Assembly (NCBI GenBank): GCA_040404065.1
Contig: JBBAJM010000001.1
Length of the DNA: 64,000 nt
Origin: Fontibacterium sp040404065
Lineage (GTDB): Bacteria > Pseudomonadota > Alphaproteobacteria > Pelagibacterales > Pelagibacteraceae
Strand: one strand, 5' to 3'
Position 1 is the first letter of the stretch. Each line of letters begins with the position of its first letter. Positions 8,507 through 16,302 of this stretch are shown one piece after another. The translations under genes and the position numbers were made by a program. The notes under the pieces are model-generated. The model did no database searches. It was not told where the DNA came from and worked only from the letters and a program-made list of their open reading frames with translations.

Positions 8507-8845
8507 ATGAAAAGATCTACTCTCATTCACGATCTAGCTATCCGATACAAATATTTAAATCATCCTCAAGTGGAGCGTATGGTTGAGCTTGTATTTAAAC
8601 ATTTAGGACAGGCACTAGTTCAAGGTCAAAGAATTGAAATCAGAGGCATTGGCACTTGGGCCGTAAAGACGAGAGAGCCAAGACTTGCAAGAAATCCGAG
8701 AACCGGTGAAAAAGTACAAGTTGGAATTAAGAAAAACATCGGCTTTAGAATGGCAAAGGATTTAAAAAATAGAATTAACAACGATACATCTCCAGCTGAC
8801 GTCGATAAGAAAATTGAAAAGATGTATGACAATAAAAAACAATGA
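8507..8845 (+). CDS. ihfB: IHF beta / HU-family DNA-bending protein
   Basis: This 112-aa HU/IHF-fold protein most resembles integration host factor beta. It has a helical N-terminus (MKRSTLIHDLAIRY), the R-I-E-I-R-G-I-G-T-W strand pair and the DNA-contacting arm R-E-P-R-L-A-R-N-P-R-T-G-E-K-V. The arm proline of the R-N-P motif is kept. Its place between rpsA and pyrF/trpF matches ihfB in other alphaproteobacteria. A C-terminal extension of about 15 charged residues goes beyond the usual length. It overlaps pyrF by ATGA. An AAGGG sequence a few bases upstream supports the chosen ATG. Confidence 0.88.
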   Translation: MKRSTLIHDLAIRYKYLNHPQVERMVELVFKHLGQALVQGQRIEIRGIGTWAVKTREPRLARNPRTGEKVQVGIKKNIGFRMAKDLKNRINNDTSPADVDKKIEKMYDNKKQ

Positions 8846-9531
8846 GAAAACAACCTATCTTTGTTGCGGTCGACACAAACAATATCAAACGCGCAAAACA
8901 AATTGTTAATGCAACAAATAAATATATTTACGGGGTAAAATTTGGACTTGAGTTCTTTTGCTCAAAACAAGGACGACAAGCAATTAAACAATTTCAAAAC
9001 AAAAACGTTAAAATATTTCTAGATCTAAAACTAAAAGATATCCCAAACACTGTTTATAAAGCGATTAGAAGTCTTAAAGATTTAAGAGTTGATTATCTAA
9101 CTATTCATGCAAGTGGTGGTTTAGAGATGATGAAAGCTGCAAAAAAAGCGCAAAATGAAACTAATAAGAAATTAAAAATATTAGCAGTAACGATTCTAAC
9201 TTCACTTACAAACAAGGATCTAAAACAAATGGGATCAAACACAAGTGTTGAAACGCAGGTGCAAAAGTTAGCGCAAACTGCAAGACTTGCAAAGATTCAC
9301 GGCATCGTTTGTTCAGCACATGAGATACTAAAAGTTAGAAAAGTTTCTAAATCATTTGAAATTGTTGTGCCTGGAATTAGAATTTCAAATAAAAATGTAG
9401 CTGATCAAAAGAGAATAATGACACCAGAAAAGGCTTTAAAATTAGGAGCCACACACTTAGTTATTGGCAGAGACATTACTAAAGGAAATCCAAAAACTAA
9501 TATTAAGAAAGTTTTAAAAGCTTTAATCTAA
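8842..9531 (+). CDS. pyrF: Orotidine 5'-phosphate decarboxylase
   Basis: This 229-aa TIM-barrel enzyme makes UMP from OMP in pyrimidine synthesis. The catalytic D-x-K-x-x-D signature is present as D-L-K-L-K-D (Asp61, Lys63, Asp66). The phosphate-binding end is seen as V-P-G-I-R and later H-L-V-I-G-R-D-I-T. The start overlaps the ihfB stop (ATGA), and the stop codon directly abuts the trpF ATG. It lies inside an operon otherwise rich in aromatic amino acid genes. Confidence 0.95.
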   Translation: MRKQPIFVAVDTNNIKRAKQIVNATNKYIYGVKFGLEFFCSKQGRQAIKQFQNKNVKIFLDLKLKDIPNTVYKAIRSLKDLRVDYLTIHASGGLEMMKAAKKAQNETNKKLKILAVTILTSLTNKDLKQMGSNTSVETQVQKLAQTARLAKIHGIVCSAHEILKVRKVSKSFEIVVPGIRISNKNVADQKRIMTPEKALKLGATHLVIGRDITKGNPKTNIKKVLKALI

Positions 9532-10137
9532 ATGCCAAAAGTTAAAATCTGCGGCATGACTGAAAAAGAAACTATTCAAACTGCAATTGAACACAAAGTT
9601 GATTATTTAGGTTTCGTGTTTTATGCAAAATCGCCAAGAAATTTAACACCAGATCAGGCAAGAGAACTTACAAAAAATATCCCGCCTCACGTTAAAAGAA
9701 TTGCAGTTTTAGTAAATGCAAAGGATGAATTTATAGAACAAATTAAAGATTATTTTGACTGCTTCCAACTTCATGGTCATGAAGATGTAAAACGCATTAG
9801 AGAATTAAAACAAAAGTTTAATAAAGAAATTATTAAAGCCATTCGGGTAACTGATGAAGCAAGCGCTAAAACTTACACGCAGTTTGAAGATGAAGTCGAC
9901 ATGTTAATTTTTGACAGTCCTGCGATGGAGAAGACTGCAAAGTTTGATTGGAATATTTTAACAAAACTTAAAATCAAAAAACCTTATTTAGTCGCAGGTT
10001 CTATTAGTATTGATAATGTTGATGAGGTTTTAAAATACAATCCATATGGTATTGATGTATCTGCCGGATTAGAAAGTAGTCTTGGCGTTAAAAGTAAAAC
10101 AAAAATTATAGAATTTTTAGACAAAGTAAAAGCATGA
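9532..10137 (+). CDS. trpF: Phosphoribosylanthranilate isomerase
   Basis: This 201-aa TIM-barrel isomerase carries out the third step of tryptophan synthesis from chorismate. It begins P-K-V-K-I-C-G-M-T, which holds the catalytic cysteine (Cys7). It continues with D-Y-L-G-F-V-F-Y-A-K-S-P-R and ends with the phosphate-binding V-A-G-S-I and G-I-D-V-S-A-G-L-E-S motifs. The general acid Asp is seen in L-I-F-D-S. All hallmarks are intact, unlike the diverged trpB and trpA that follow. It overlaps trpB by four bases (ATGATGA). Confidence 0.93.
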   Translation: MPKVKICGMTEKETIQTAIEHKVDYLGFVFYAKSPRNLTPDQARELTKNIPPHVKRIAVLVNAKDEFIEQIKDYFDCFQLHGHEDVKRIRELKQKFNKEIIKAIRVTDEASAKTYTQFEDEVDMLIFDSPAMEKTAKFDWNILTKLKIKKPYLVAGSISIDNVDEVLKYNPYGIDVSAGLESSLGVKSKTKIIEFLDKVKA

Positions 10138-11372
10138 TGAAGTTATTAAAAGGAAAACCCATTATCGACCAACATGACAAAAGCTATATGTACGGTGGTA
10201 AATTCGGTGGAAACTTTATTCCAGAAACTCTTAAAAAACCCATCGAAGATCTAACAAAACTTTTCAACAAACTAAGAAGAGATAAAAAATTTATTAAAGA
10301 GAGAGACTATTATTTTAAAAACTACGTAGGCTCCCCTACTTCATTCATCAAACTTTACAATTTAACAGAATATTTAGGTGGCGCTCAGATTTATGCAAAA
10401 GTAGTGAGTGAAGCTAATGGGGGCGCACATAAGATATATAACGCCATCGTTCATGCGCTGATTTGTAAACACGCAGGTAAAAAATATATCATTGGTGATA
10501 CGGGCGCAGGTTACGCTGGAAAAATGCTTTCCATGGCTGCAAAGAAATTTGGTCTTAAGTGCAAAATATTTATGGGCACAAAAGACATGGCAAGACAAAA
10601 ACCAAATTGTGATGCGATCAGAGCAAATGGTGCTGAAATAATTCCTGTAGATTCTGGTAGCAAAACATTAGTCGATGCCGTTTCAGAATGTATGCGTTAC
10701 TGGGTTGCCAATTGCGACACTACGCATATGTGCGTTGGTTCAACGGTTGGTCCTAATATATTCGTTAAAATTTGCGCATGGAGTACAGCGCAGATTTCAA
10801 GAGAACTTATTGTTCAAATCAGAGAAGAATTTGGAAAAATCCCAAACAAATTAAAATTAATTAATTGTGTGGGTGGCGGTTCTTCTGCAATTGGTTTTTG
10901 GAATTCATTTATGGATTACAATAAGAAACAGGTTGAATTTATTGGTGTTGAAGCAGGTGGACCTAAAAAAAGTAAACTTCATGCTGCACCTCTAAGTAAT
11001 AAATCTAAAATTGGAATCTTGCATGGTGCTGCACAATATGTCGTTCAAGATAAAGAAGGACAAATTAAAGAAACTCATTCTATTAGTGCAGGTCTTGATT
11101 ACCCTGGTGTTTCTCCTCTTCATTGCTTCTTAAAAGACGTAAAAAGAGCACGCTACATCTCTGCCACAGATGAACAAGCATTGGATGCTTATAAATTAGT
11201 AGCTAAACTAGAAGACATTAGACCGTCATTAGAACCCTCACATGCATTTGCAGAAGCGATAAGAATTGCACCAAAATTAAGCAGAGACACTATTATTGTT
11301 GTTAACTCTTGTGGTGATGCAAAAAAGGATAAATTAATTTTAGATAAAAGACTTGGTAAAAATCATGATTAA
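10134..11372 (+). CDS. trpB: Diverged tryptophan synthase beta chain-like protein
   Basis: This 412-aa fold-type II PLP enzyme sits in the conserved trpF-trpB-trpA-accD place. The PLP lysine is kept (G-A-H-K, Lys100), as are G-S-x-T-L, H-S-I-S-A-G-L-D-Y-P-G-V (Asp322) and an overall TrpB layout. Several sites that are nearly fixed in TrpB differ. The R-E-D-L-N-H-T stretch before the PLP lysine is V-V-S-E-A-N-G. The catalytic-glutamate motif A-E-T-G-A-G-Q-H-G is G-D-T-G-A-G-Y-A-G (Asp122). The phosphate loop is G-G-G-S-S, and the PLP-N1 serine of N-L-S-G is N-S-C-G. The coupling lysine in T-L-K-D-A is Val. The enzyme may make tryptophan with a retuned site or may act on another substrate. The symbol reflects position, not proven activity. 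Confidence 0.72.
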   Translation: MMKLLKGKPIIDQHDKSYMYGGKFGGNFIPETLKKPIEDLTKLFNKLRRDKKFIKERDYYFKNYVGSPTSFIKLYNLTEYLGGAQIYAKVVSEANGGAHKIYNAIVHALICKHAGKKYIIGDTGAGYAGKMLSMAAKKFGLKCKIFMGTKDMARQKPNCDAIRANGAEIIPVDSGSKTLVDAVSECMRYWVANCDTTHMCVGSTVGPNIFVKICAWSTAQISRELIVQIREEFGKIPNKLKLINCVGGGSSAIGFWNSFMDYNKKQVEFIGVEAGGPKKSKLHAAPLSNKSKIGILHGAAQYVVQDKEGQIKETHSISAGLDYPGVSPLHCFLKDVKRARYISATDEQALDAYKLVAKLEDIRPSLEPSHAFAEAIRIAPKLSRDTIIVVNSCGDAKKDKLILDKRLGKNHD

Positions 11373-12168
11373 TTCAAACATCACGCTAGCCTTTGAAAAT
11401 TGTAAATTAGAAAAAAGACCAGCGCTTTTAACTTACATTGTAGGAGGAGATCCTAATAAAAATACAACATTAAAAATTTTAAACTCAATTGCACCTTATG
11501 TAGATATCTGTGAGATCGGTATGCCTCACAACACATCCGTTGCAGATGGAAAGCAAATTCAAAACAGCTCTTACCGAGCGCTAAAGGCTCACACTAAACT
11601 TCACGATGTATTTGAAATAGTTAAAAAATTTAAAAAAACAGACAATACTAAGCCTGTAATATTAATGGGCTACTTTAATCAGATCCTACAATATGGTGAG
11701 AATAAATTCTTACAAACGTGCAAAAGTATTGGCGTAGATGGACTTATTGTGGTGGATCTGCCCTTCCCTGAAAACAAATTATTCTCTGATAAGTGCAAAA
11801 AGAATTCAATTAATTTCGTGCAATTAGTTGCGCCTACAACATCCAATGAAAGATTAAAACAGATCATCAAAAATTCGCACGACATGATCTATTACATTTC
11901 AATGTTGTCGACGACGGGCGGAAAACTAAAAGTATCTTCTAAAACAATACTTAAAAATTATTTTAAAATAAAAAGGCTAGCTAAAAATAAAAATATTGTG
12001 ATTGGTTTTGGTATTACAGAAAAAACGATTAAATCTTTAAAAGCGGCCGATGGATTAGTGGTGGGTAGTCAATTATGTAAAGCAATTGGCGACTCTTTAA
12101 AGGCTCATAAAAATCCTACAATAACACTAAACAAAATAGTAAAATCACTAAGATCTAAGATTCAATGA
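11365..12168 (+). CDS. trpA: Diverged tryptophan synthase alpha chain-like protein
   Basis: This 267-aa TIM-barrel protein normally cleaves indole-3-glycerol phosphate to indole for TrpB. I use the ATG at 11365, which overlaps the trpB end by eight bases; a TTG at 11353 would add four residues. The two catalytic acids appear kept (Glu50 in C-E-I-G-M-P and Asp61 in V-A-D-G). The strongly conserved F-S-D-P between them is H-N-T-S, and the mobile loop-6 motif G-V-T-G is L-S-T-T-G-G. The phosphate-site G-F-G-I and V-V-G-S remain. It is diverged in step with its TrpB-like partner, which suggests they still work as a pair. Activity on the classic substrate is uncertain. Confidence 0.72.
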   Translation: MINSNITLAFENCKLEKRPALLTYIVGGDPNKNTTLKILNSIAPYVDICEIGMPHNTSVADGKQIQNSSYRALKAHTKLHDVFEIVKKFKKTDNTKPVILMGYFNQILQYGENKFLQTCKSIGVDGLIVVDLPFPENKLFSDKCKKNSINFVQLVAPTTSNERLKQIIKNSHDMIYYISMLSTTGGKLKVSSKTILKNYFKIKRLAKNKNIVIGFGITEKTIKSLKAADGLVVGSQLCKAIGDSLKAHKNPTITLNKIVKSLRSKIQ

Positions 12169-13103
12169 ATTGGATAACAGAAAAGTTTAAGCGTTTTAAA
12201 CCCAAACTTAAAAACCTATTCCGAGTTAAAATAGGTCCTGAAGGAAAGTTATGGGAAAACTGTTCGTGTGGTGCCGTTCTTTATAAACAAGATTTAAAAG
12301 AAAATTTATACGTTTGTACTGCCTGTCAAAAACATCACCGTATTAATCCAAGAGAACGTTTTGCTATTTTATTTGATGAAGGTCAGTATCAAGAAATATC
12401 ACCACTACTTCCAATGGATGATCCTTTAAACTTTACAGATTCAAAAAGTTACACCAAACGATTAGCGACTGCGAGAGAAGAAACGGGACAACACGACTCT
12501 GTTTTACTTGCAACTGGAAAAGTAAATAATGTTTACCTTGTATCAGGTGCAATGAATTTTAATTTTATTGGAGGCTCTGTTGGTCGAGCTGCAGGTGAAG
12601 CTTTTTGCACAGGTGCTGAATTTGCACTTACTAATAGATTGCCTTTTGTATTTTTTGCCTGCTCAGGTGGAATGAGAATGCAAGAGTCAATGTTCTCACT
12701 TATGCAAATGCCAAGAATGATTGCAGCAATCAATGAATTAAAAAGATCAAACCTTCCATTCATTTCAGTTTGTCTAGATCCAACAACAGGTGGAACCACA
12801 GCATCCGTTGCTCTGTTAGGTGATATTAATATTGCAGAACCAAAAGCACTTATTGCATTTGCTGGAGCTAGAGTAATTAAAGAAACAGTTAGAGAAGAAT
12901 TACCACCTGAATTTCAAACTGCAGAATATTTATTAGAAAAAGGTCAGATTGATATAGTCGCAGAGCGAAAAGATTTGCCAAAAACCATCAGTACTCTAAT
13001 ATTGCAATTAACTAACCCAAACAAAACTTTCTTAAGTGAATCAACAAATATCTTCAGCCAGCAACAAAATCCTCTTGGATCGTCTGCTGACTTTACATCC
13101 TAA
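12165..13103 (+). CDS. accD: Acetyl-CoA carboxylase carboxyltransferase beta subunit
   Basis: This 312-aa subunit, with AccA, moves CO2 from carboxybiotin to acetyl-CoA to start fatty acid synthesis. An N-terminal zinc ribbon (about residues 27-50) precedes the crotonase-like core, which has G-G-S-V-G-R-A-A-G-E and S-G-G-M-R-M-Q-E. The ribbon reads C-S-C...C-T-A-C; the first pair is C-x-C, one residue shorter than the usual C-x-x-C. The start overlaps the trpA stop as ATGA. The end overlaps folC by 68 bases in another frame. The place in the trpA-accD-folC block is conserved. Confidence 0.93.
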   Translation: MNWITEKFKRFKPKLKNLFRVKIGPEGKLWENCSCGAVLYKQDLKENLYVCTACQKHHRINPRERFAILFDEGQYQEISPLLPMDDPLNFTDSKSYTKRLATAREETGQHDSVLLATGKVNNVYLVSGAMNFNFIGGSVGRAAGEAFCTGAEFALTNRLPFVFFACSGGMRMQESMFSLMQMPRMIAAINELKRSNLPFISVCLDPTTGGTTASVALLGDINIAEPKALIAFAGARVIKETVREELPPEFQTAEYLLEKGQIDIVAERKDLPKTISTLILQLTNPNKTFLSESTNIFSQQQNPLGSSADFTS

Positions 13104-14334
13104 AAAAATAGATCTATCCCTTGAGCGAATAAAAGTTCTCTTAAAAGAACTTAAAAACCCACAAGATAAAATTAAAAATGTAATCAATTGCGTTGGTACT
13201 AAGGGCAAAGGTTCAACCTGCGCATTTTTAAAATCTATACTTGAGCATCACGGCAAAACCGTAAACATGTATGTCTCTCCGCATCTTCAAACCTTTAATG
13301 AGCGAATTATCCTAAAAGATAAAGAAATTAGCGATTCATTACTCAATGAAGTGTTAACCAAAACTATGGATCAAATTGAAAAAAGCAAAATAACGGTGAC
13401 GTTTTTTGAAGCGACAAGCACTGCTATGTACTTAGCCTTTGAAAAAAGTCCTGCAGATTACACAATATTAGAGTGCGGTCTTGGCGGAAGATTAGACACT
13501 ACAGCGGTTATTAACGAACCCATTGCACAAATCATAACGCCAATAAGTTACGATCACATGGAGTTTTTAGGCGATACTTTAGAAAAAATTACCCATGAAA
13601 AATGTGGAATTTTAAAACAAGACACACAAATTATAATCGGAAAACAATCACCATCAGTTTTAAAACAAATTGATAAAGAAACTGCAAAGAATAGTTCAGC
13701 TAAATTTATCTTTGGTGAAGATTTTCAGGTAAGTAAAGAAAATGGCAGATTTATTTATCAAGATAATCAATCATTATTTGATTTAGATCTTCCCTCTTTA
13801 AATGGTGATCATCAACTCATAAATGCTGGAACTGCAATTGCAGCAGCACAAAAGATATTAAAGAAATTAGATCCACAAAAACTCAATAAAGCAATCACAC
13901 ACACTAAACACAGAGCAAGATTAGAGAGAATTACAAAGGGAAAATTATTAGAATACATTAATCCTAACAATCAACTTTATCTAGATGGCGCACACAATGA
14001 AGCTGCTGCAGAAGCGGTAAGTAAGTTCTTAGAAACAATAAAGAGCAAAAAGACTTATATGATCCTTGGAATGTTAAATACTAAAGATGCAAAAGTGTTT
14101 CTAAAACATTTCTCATCCACAATCACAGCACTAAAGACTATTAACATTCCACATCAAGACAACTCTCAAGATCCAAAGATCTTAGCTAAAATTGCAAATG
14201 AATTTGGAATTAAAGCAAATCAGTCACAAGGTATCACTGAAGCACTTCATGAGATTGCAAATGAAGATCCAAACGCTGTAATCATAATTACAGGATCTCT
14301 TTACCTAATGGGTGAAGTTCTAAATCTGAATTAG
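13036..14334 (+). CDS. folC: Bifunctional folylpolyglutamate / dihydrofolate synthase
   Basis: This 432-aa Mur-ligase-fold enzyme adds glutamate to folates. The start is a GTG at 13036 that gives an N-terminus aligned with L-L-D-R-L-L-x-L-H-P-K, the usual family opening, and creates a 68-base overlap with accD. The P-loop reads G-T-K-G-K-G-S-T, with Lys where most members have Asn. Further signatures are T-I-L-E-C-G-L-G-G-R-L-D-T-T and L-D-G-A-H-N-E-A. It is the last gene of the aroA operon and converges on the thioredoxin gene with a four-base overlap. Confidence 0.92.
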   Translation: MNQQISSASNKILLDRLLTLHPKKIDLSLERIKVLLKELKNPQDKIKNVINCVGTKGKGSTCAFLKSILEHHGKTVNMYVSPHLQTFNERIILKDKEISDSLLNEVLTKTMDQIEKSKITVTFFEATSTAMYLAFEKSPADYTILECGLGGRLDTTAVINEPIAQIITPISYDHMEFLGDTLEKITHEKCGILKQDTQIIIGKQSPSVLKQIDKETAKNSSAKFIFGEDFQVSKENGRFIYQDNQSLFDLDLPSLNGDHQLINAGTAIAAAQKILKKLDPQKLNKAITHTKHRARLERITKGKLLEYINPNNQLYLDGAHNEAAAEAVSKFLETIKSKKTYMILGMLNTKDAKVFLKHFSSTITALKTINIPHQDNSQDPKILAKIANEFGIKANQSQGITEALHEIANEDPNAVIIITGSLYLMGEVLNLN

Positions 14335-14651
14335 ATCTTAGATAAAATCCAATCTTTAATTTGCTGTTTAGATGAAGCACCAACCTTAGTGTCTATTGCT
14401 TTTCCACCTTTAAACAAAATCATTGTTGGAATTCCTCTAACACCAAAACGTGTTGGCGTATTTGGATTGTCATCAATGTTATGGCTCCCAAATAAAACCT
14501 TACCTCCAAGTTCAACTGATAACTCCTCCAGCATTGGAGCTATCATCTTGCAGGGGCCACACCATTCAGCTGTAAATCTCTGCACAAAAGGGAGTTCACT
14601 TTTTAAAACTTTTTCGTCAAAATTTTCGTCTGTAATTGTAATTGTTGCCAT
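14331..14651 (-). CDS. trxA: Thioredoxin
   Basis: This 106-aa protein has the E-W-C-G-P-C-K-M active site and the R-G-I-P-T-M cis-proline turn. It acts as a general disulfide reductase in the cytoplasm. I start it at the ATG read from 14651 (M-A-T-I-T-I-T-D-E-N-F), the normal thioredoxin N-terminus; an ATG at 14705 would add 18 odd residues. It closes the minus-strand operon below msrQ, 64 bases on. In that setting it could feed electrons to repair enzymes, but it is probably a general housekeeping thioredoxin. Confidence 0.93.
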   Translation of the reverse strand: MATITITDENFDEKVLKSELPFVQRFTAEWCGPCKMIAPMLEELSVELGGKVLFGSHNIDDNPNTPTRFGVRGIPTMILFKGGKAIDTKVGASSKQQIKDWILSKI

Positions 14652-14715
14652 AGAATCTCTTAGGTTATTAAAACAATACCATAATAACCTTACAATAATT
14701 GTCAACTACGTAGCT

Positions 14716-15306
14716 TCAATTTTTGATTAATTTTTTTATTAATGGAATGCGAATAATTAGTAGCAAAAAAATCACGCTGGCATAAATGTATACTACTGCA
14801 AAATCATTCTTGCCTTGCTTGTGCCAGTAGTAATGTATCAATGCTAAAATAACGATTAAATATATTAATCGATGCAGTATTTTCCACTTTCCTCCAAGCA
14901 AACGCATTGCCAATTGATTTGAACTTGCCGCTAACAGACTCATAGTAATAAAAGCTATAAATCCCATAGTAATAAATGGTCTTTTGATCACATCATTCAT
15001 CATCGCGGCAAAATTTAAATTGTGATCTAGCCAATACCAAATTGTAAAATGCAAAAATCCGTAAAAAAAACTAAACAAACCTAAAGTTTTTCTCAATTGT
15101 AGCCACTGCGGCCAACCTGTAATCCAACGCAGTGGACTCATAGCAAGTGTAAAACATAAAAAAGTAATCGTCCAAGTACCGGTTGATCGAGTTATAAATT
15201 CAATTGGATTAGCAGTTAAATGATCCGTTAATCCCAAAACAAATAATCGAAGCAATGGAATTAAAGCCAGCACAAAAACAATGCGCTTAATTAAAATAAT
15301 ATTCAT
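14716..15306 (-). CDS. msrQ: MsrQ heme-binding membrane subunit
   Basis: This 196-aa protein has about five to six hydrophobic helices and the ferric-reductase-like fold of MsrQ (YedZ). It passes electrons from the inner membrane to MsrP. Histidines that could bind heme are seen in F-L-H-F-T-I-W-Y and H-R-L-I-Y-L, as well as a late A-L-I-H-Y-Y-W-H. The G-L-F-S-F-F-Y-G-F-L-H segment is typical. The gene begins six bases after the msrP stop, which is the usual msrPQ pairing. Confidence 0.92.
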   Translation of the reverse strand: MNIILIKRIVFVLALIPLLRLFVLGLTDHLTANPIEFITRSTGTWTITFLCFTLAMSPLRWITGWPQWLQLRKTLGLFSFFYGFLHFTIWYWLDHNLNFAAMMNDVIKRPFITMGFIAFITMSLLAASSNQLAMRLLGGKWKILHRLIYLIVILALIHYYWHKQGKNDFAVVYIYASVIFLLLIIRIPLIKKLIKN

Positions 15307-15312
15307 GATTGC

Positions 15313-16278
15313 TTAATAAAACTTTTGAAGATCCATGCCTGCATATAATTTTGCAACCTGTTCTCCATAACCATTAAAAATTTCAGTTTGAATTTTAGGA
15401 GATAAAATCCCTCTACCATCAATTCGATGTTCCGTTCTCTGACTCCAACGTGGATGACTTACGTTAGGATTTACATTGGAATAAAAACCATATTCTTGTG
15501 TAGCTACACTGCTCCAACTAGTTGCAGGTTCTTTATCAGTTAATCTTATTTTGACTATAGATTTTGCACTTTTAAATCCATACTTCCAAGGAACTACTAC
15601 TCGAACTGGTGCGCCATTTTGTTTTGGTAATATTTCACCATAAACTCCAAAAGTTAAAAGCGTTAATGGATTCATAGCTTCATCTAATCGAAGACCTTCT
15701 TGATAAGGCCATGACAATACAGATGACTTTAAACCCGGCATTTGTTTTGGATCAGCTAAACTGATGAACTCGATATATTTTGCAGAACCGAGTGGCTCTA
15801 CTTGGTTTAAAAGATGAGATAATGCAAAACCACTCCAAGGAATAACCATGGACCAGCCCTCAACGCAGCGCATACGATAAATTCTCTCTTCCATAGCAGA
15901 GAGTTTCATTAAACTATCGACATCAAAGATTGTGGGTTTTTGAACTAGACCTTCCACACTTAAAGTCCAAGGTCTTATATTTAAACTTTTTGCATATTTA
16001 GCTGGATCTTCCTTGTCCATTCCAAACTCGTAAAAGTTATTATAATTAGTAATGTCTTTATAAGAAGTGAGTTTATCGTTAACTGAATATTTTTTATTTA
16101 ATGTAGCTGATAATTTTTGTTGATTACTTGCAGCAGCAAACGCTTGAGGGTTAAACAAAGAACTTAATCCAGCAGCCACAAAACCAATGGATGCAGTTTT
16201 TAACAACCTGCGTCGCTGCTCAAATATATTTTGTGGTGTGATATCTCTGTTTTTAATTCGCGGATCTTTAAATATCAT
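15313..16278 (-). CDS. msrP: MsrP periplasmic methionine sulfoxide reductase, molybdopterin subunit
   Basis: This 321-aa protein reduces methionine sulfoxide in periplasmic proteins using a molybdenum cofactor. A twin-arginine signal (R-R-R-L-L-K-T at 22-28 plus a hydrophobic run to about 50) indicates folded export. The molybdenum-ligand cysteine is Cys138 in Y-R-M-R-C-V-E-G-W-S. The P-W-K-Y-G-F-K-S motif and the C-terminal R-W-S-Q substrate region fit the YedY/MsrP family. It is paired with msrQ and lies below exoI in the same strand run. Confidence 0.95.
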   Translation of the reverse strand: MIFKDPRIKNRDITPQNIFEQRRRLLKTASIGFVAAGLSSLFNPQAFAAASNQQKLSATLNKKYSVNDKLTSYKDITNYNNFYEFGMDKEDPAKYAKSLNIRPWTLSVEGLVQKPTIFDVDSLMKLSAMEERIYRMRCVEGWSMVIPWSGFALSHLLNQVEPLGSAKYIEFISLADPKQMPGLKSSVLSWPYQEGLRLDEAMNPLTLLTFGVYGEILPKQNGAPVRVVVPWKYGFKSAKSIVKIRLTDKEPATSWSSVATQEYGFYSNVNPNVSHPRWSQRTEHRIDGRGILSPKIQTEIFNGYGEQVAKLYAGMDLQKFY

Positions 16279-16302
16279 TTGCCACCCTACAACTTTTATT
16301 AA

